Shown: positions 6,364 to 7,784 of the stretch, piece by piece
How positions within the stretch are numbered: the stretch's first letter is position 1
Layout of the letters: the number at the start of each line of letters is the position of its first letter
From: an uncultured Faecalibacterium sp.
GTDB lineage: Bacteria; Bacillota; Clostridia; Oscillospirales; Ruminococcaceae
Direction of reading: 5' to 3'
Assembly: GCA_902463905.1 (NCBI GenBank)
Contig: CABQHF010000095.1
Location: 1-7,784 of the forward strand
Length of the DNA: 7,784 nucleotides
Translations under genes and position numbers: made by a program
Notes under the pieces: generated by a model
What the model was told of the DNA's origin: nothing
The model's input: the letters and a program-made list of their open reading frames with translations, nothing else
Database searches by the model: none

Positions 6364-7658
6364 TGCCCATCCTGGGGCTGGAAGATGGGGGTGTTGTAGT
6401 AGGCGGCGCAGGCATTGGCCAGATATTCCGCATCCTTGCAGCTGGCGGTCTCCATCGCCGAGTGCATGGCCAGCTGACCCACACCGATATCCACCATGGG
6501 CATCAAAATCTGGCGGCCCAGCAGGTTGCCCAGCGTGCTGCCGCCCGCCACATCGGCGCGGTTGGCGAAGGTCTGCACCGGCACCCCGGCCTTTTCACAG
6601 ATGGCGGTAAAGGCGGCACCGGTCAGGCCGCTGGTGGTGTAGGTCTGACGGGCGTTGTACTTGAGGATGACGCCGCCGCCCATGTTCACCGGCAGCTTCT
6701 GGTCGCTCTTTTCCGGGTGGTTGGGATGGATGGCGTGGCCGTTGTCGGCGCTGAGCAGCAGGCAGTTGGTGCGGGCGCGGATGCTCTGCTCCTTCGTCAC
6801 GCCAAGGCTCTCCTCAATGCGGGCCAGCACATCGCTCATCAGGCTGCCCTGTGCACCCTGCCGACTGGAAGAGCCGACCTCTTCGTTGTCGAACATCACC
6901 CAGATGTCGCCGCGGCCCGCTTCCTCGCCGCGCCCCTGCAGGAAACCGTACAGGGTGGCGTAGGCGCATTCCAGGTCGTCGATGCGGCCGGACATGAAAT
7001 ATTCGCCCTGCAGGCCCACACGCTGGGCCTTTTCGGTGATGCAGAGCACCAGGTCGGTGGCCAGAATATCCTCCGCCTTTACCCCTGCCTCGGCGGCAAG
7101 GGTGTCCTTCAGGCAGCCGCCCTCGGCCCCGAAGATGGGCTGCAGGTCCACCTGCGGGTTGTAGTTCAGACCGGTGTTGGCCTCCCGGTTGAAGTGGATG
7201 CAAAGGTTCGGGATGCAGGCCAGTGCCCGTTCCGGGTGCACAAGACGGCTCTCCACGCCGTCGGCGGTGCGCACCAGCAGGCGGCCTGCCACGCTCAGGG
7301 GCCGGTCGAACCAGGTGGACATCAGCATGCCGCCATAGCCCTCCACCTCGGCGCGGGCAAAGCCGTGGTCGGCCCCGTCCAGCGTCTTGATGCGCCAGGT
7401 GGGCGAGTCACTGTGGCTGGCTGCGGCGTGCCAGCCGGTGAGCGGGCCTTTGGGCATCCGCCAGGCCAGAATGGCCGAGCCGTTGCGGGTGGTGTAGTAT
7501 CTGCCGCCGGGCACAAGGTGCCATGCCGCGCTCTCCGGGCAGTTCCGGTAGCCCTCGGCTTCCAGAATGGCTGCAGCCGCAGCCGTGGAGTGGAACGCGC
7601 TGACGCCGGCGTTCAGAAACGCAAACAGATCTTCCATGGAAAATGCATTGTTTTGCAT
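6345..7658 (-). CDS. M18-family zinc aminopeptidase
   Basis: The 437-residue product is a cytoplasmic metallo-aminopeptidase of family M18, which removes N-terminal residues (often acidic or other) from peptides. Members form large tetrahedral assemblies. Expected metal and catalytic residues are in place: H82 in SHSDSP (81-86), D227 in GRIDD, the DNEE motif (257-260) with the catalytic Glu and a metal-binding Glu, an Asp in SADNGHAIHPN (303-313), and H399 in AMHS (397-400). The length is normal and no key residue is missing. The ATG at 7658 is backed by AAAGGAAG, seven bases upstream. The gene is first in an operon with gluQ and has a near-consensus promoter. The true substrate preference (aspartyl or broader) cannot be told from sequence. 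The symbol apeB is used for related genes, but I do not assign it firmly. Confidence 0.93.
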   Translation of the reverse strand: MQNNAFSMEDLFAFLNAGVSAFHSTAAAAAILEAEGYRNCPESAAWHLVPGGRYYTTRNGSAILAWRMPKGPLTGWHAAASHSDSPTWRIKTLDGADHGFARAEVEGYGGMLMSTWFDRPLSVAGRLLVRTADGVESRLVHPERALACIPNLCIHFNREANTGLNYNPQVDLQPIFGAEGGCLKDTLAAEAGVKAEDILATDLVLCITEKAQRVGLQGEYFMSGRIDDLECAYATLYGFLQGRGEEAGRGDIWVMFDNEEVGSSSRQGAQGSLMSDVLARIEESLGVTKEQSIRARTNCLLLSADNGHAIHPNHPEKSDQKLPVNMGGGVILKYNARQTYTTSGLTGAAFTAICEKAGVPVQTFANRADVAGGSTLGNLLGRQILMPMVDIGVGQLAMHSAMETASCKDAEYLANACAAYYNTPIFQPQDGQWKLIL

Positions 7659-7693
7659 GGGGATGCTTCCTTTCGCTTTTACTGATTCTACTT

Positions 7694-7722
7694 ATTATAA
7701 GCCCTTGCTCTGCAAAGGTCAA
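7694..7722 (-). promoter_or_regulatory. Near-consensus sigma-A promoter of the aminopeptidase-gluQ operon
   Basis: On the minus strand, TTGACC (7717-7722, 5 of 6) is followed after 17 bases by a perfect TATAAT (7694-7699). Transcription should start near 7687, about 28 bases before the ATG at 7658. It is the strongest promoter in the window and begins just after the terminator of an upstream gene. Confidence 0.88.
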
Positions 7723-7729
7723 TGCACAC

Positions 7730-7765
7730 AAAAAAGCCGCCGCAGGCGGCAATGCCTGCGGCGGC
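7730..7765 (-). terminator. Rho-independent terminator of a gene beyond the right edge
   Basis: GCCGCCGCAGGC (7736-7747) and GCCTGCGGCGGC (7754-7765) form a perfect 12-bp stem with a six-base loop. Read leftward, the stem is followed by six T (the A-run at 7730-7735). It would end a minus-strand transcript whose gene lies to the right of this window. Confidence 0.9.
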
Positions 7766-7784
7766 GGGAAAGCCGGCTGCTCAG

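Noticed and set aside
5359..6399. A 346-codon plus-strand frame opposite gluQ
   Set aside because: It crosses the terminator and the gluQ coding region, shows no recognisable domain, and has shadow-like composition.
6462..7685. A 407-codon plus-strand frame opposite the aminopeptidase gene
   Set aside because: It is an antisense shadow of a complete M18 gene, and it runs into that gene's promoter region.

Overview
The window looks like a chromosomal stretch of a GC-rich, low-copy-element member of the Clostridia, most likely in or near Faecalibacterium/Subdoligranulum/Gemmiger (Oscillospiraceae). This is inferred from GC-rich codon use, strong AAGGAGG-type ribosome binding sites, Firmicutes-like sigma-A promoters with 17-bp spacers, and a CBS-DRTGG type of family II pyrophosphatase, a form common in Clostridia. 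No similarity search was possible, so the genus is a guess. There are no mobile elements, rRNA, tRNA or CRISPR arrays in view.

Layout, left to right. Positions 1-79 hold a small array in which the heptamer ACATCAT precedes a short hairpin three times; it is cut by the left edge and I cannot assign it. Next, on the minus strand, is a regulated manganese-type inorganic pyrophosphatase (80-1735). It shares a 271-bp divergent control region with a plus-strand gene for a secreted protein (2007-2798). That protein has a His-then-Cys arrangement suggesting a circularly permuted NlpC/P60 (papain-like) hydrolase. A plus-strand MATE-family multidrug/Na+ exporter (2904-4262) follows with its own promoter and a strong terminator. 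After it come an operator-like inverted repeat, a clear promoter, and a membrane PAP2-superfamily phosphatase (4533-5195).

The right third is on the minus strand. An M18 zinc aminopeptidase (6345-7658) has a near-consensus promoter and is followed, with overlapping ends, by a glutamyl-queuosine tRNA(Asp) synthetase (5401-6363). The two form a short operon. Two strong hairpins between 5214 and 5386 separate this operon from the convergent PAP2 gene. A terminator at 7730-7765 ends a leftward transcript from a gene beyond the right edge.

The genes do not form one pathway. They read as ordinary housekeeping and envelope functions: pyrophosphate removal, export, lipid phosphate hydrolysis, peptide breakdown and tRNA modification. 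The least explained items are the hairpin-heptamer array at the left edge, the secreted putative cysteine hydrolase, and the palindromic sites in front of the MATE and PAP2 genes. Strong evidence for a wholly new multi-gene system is not present in this window.
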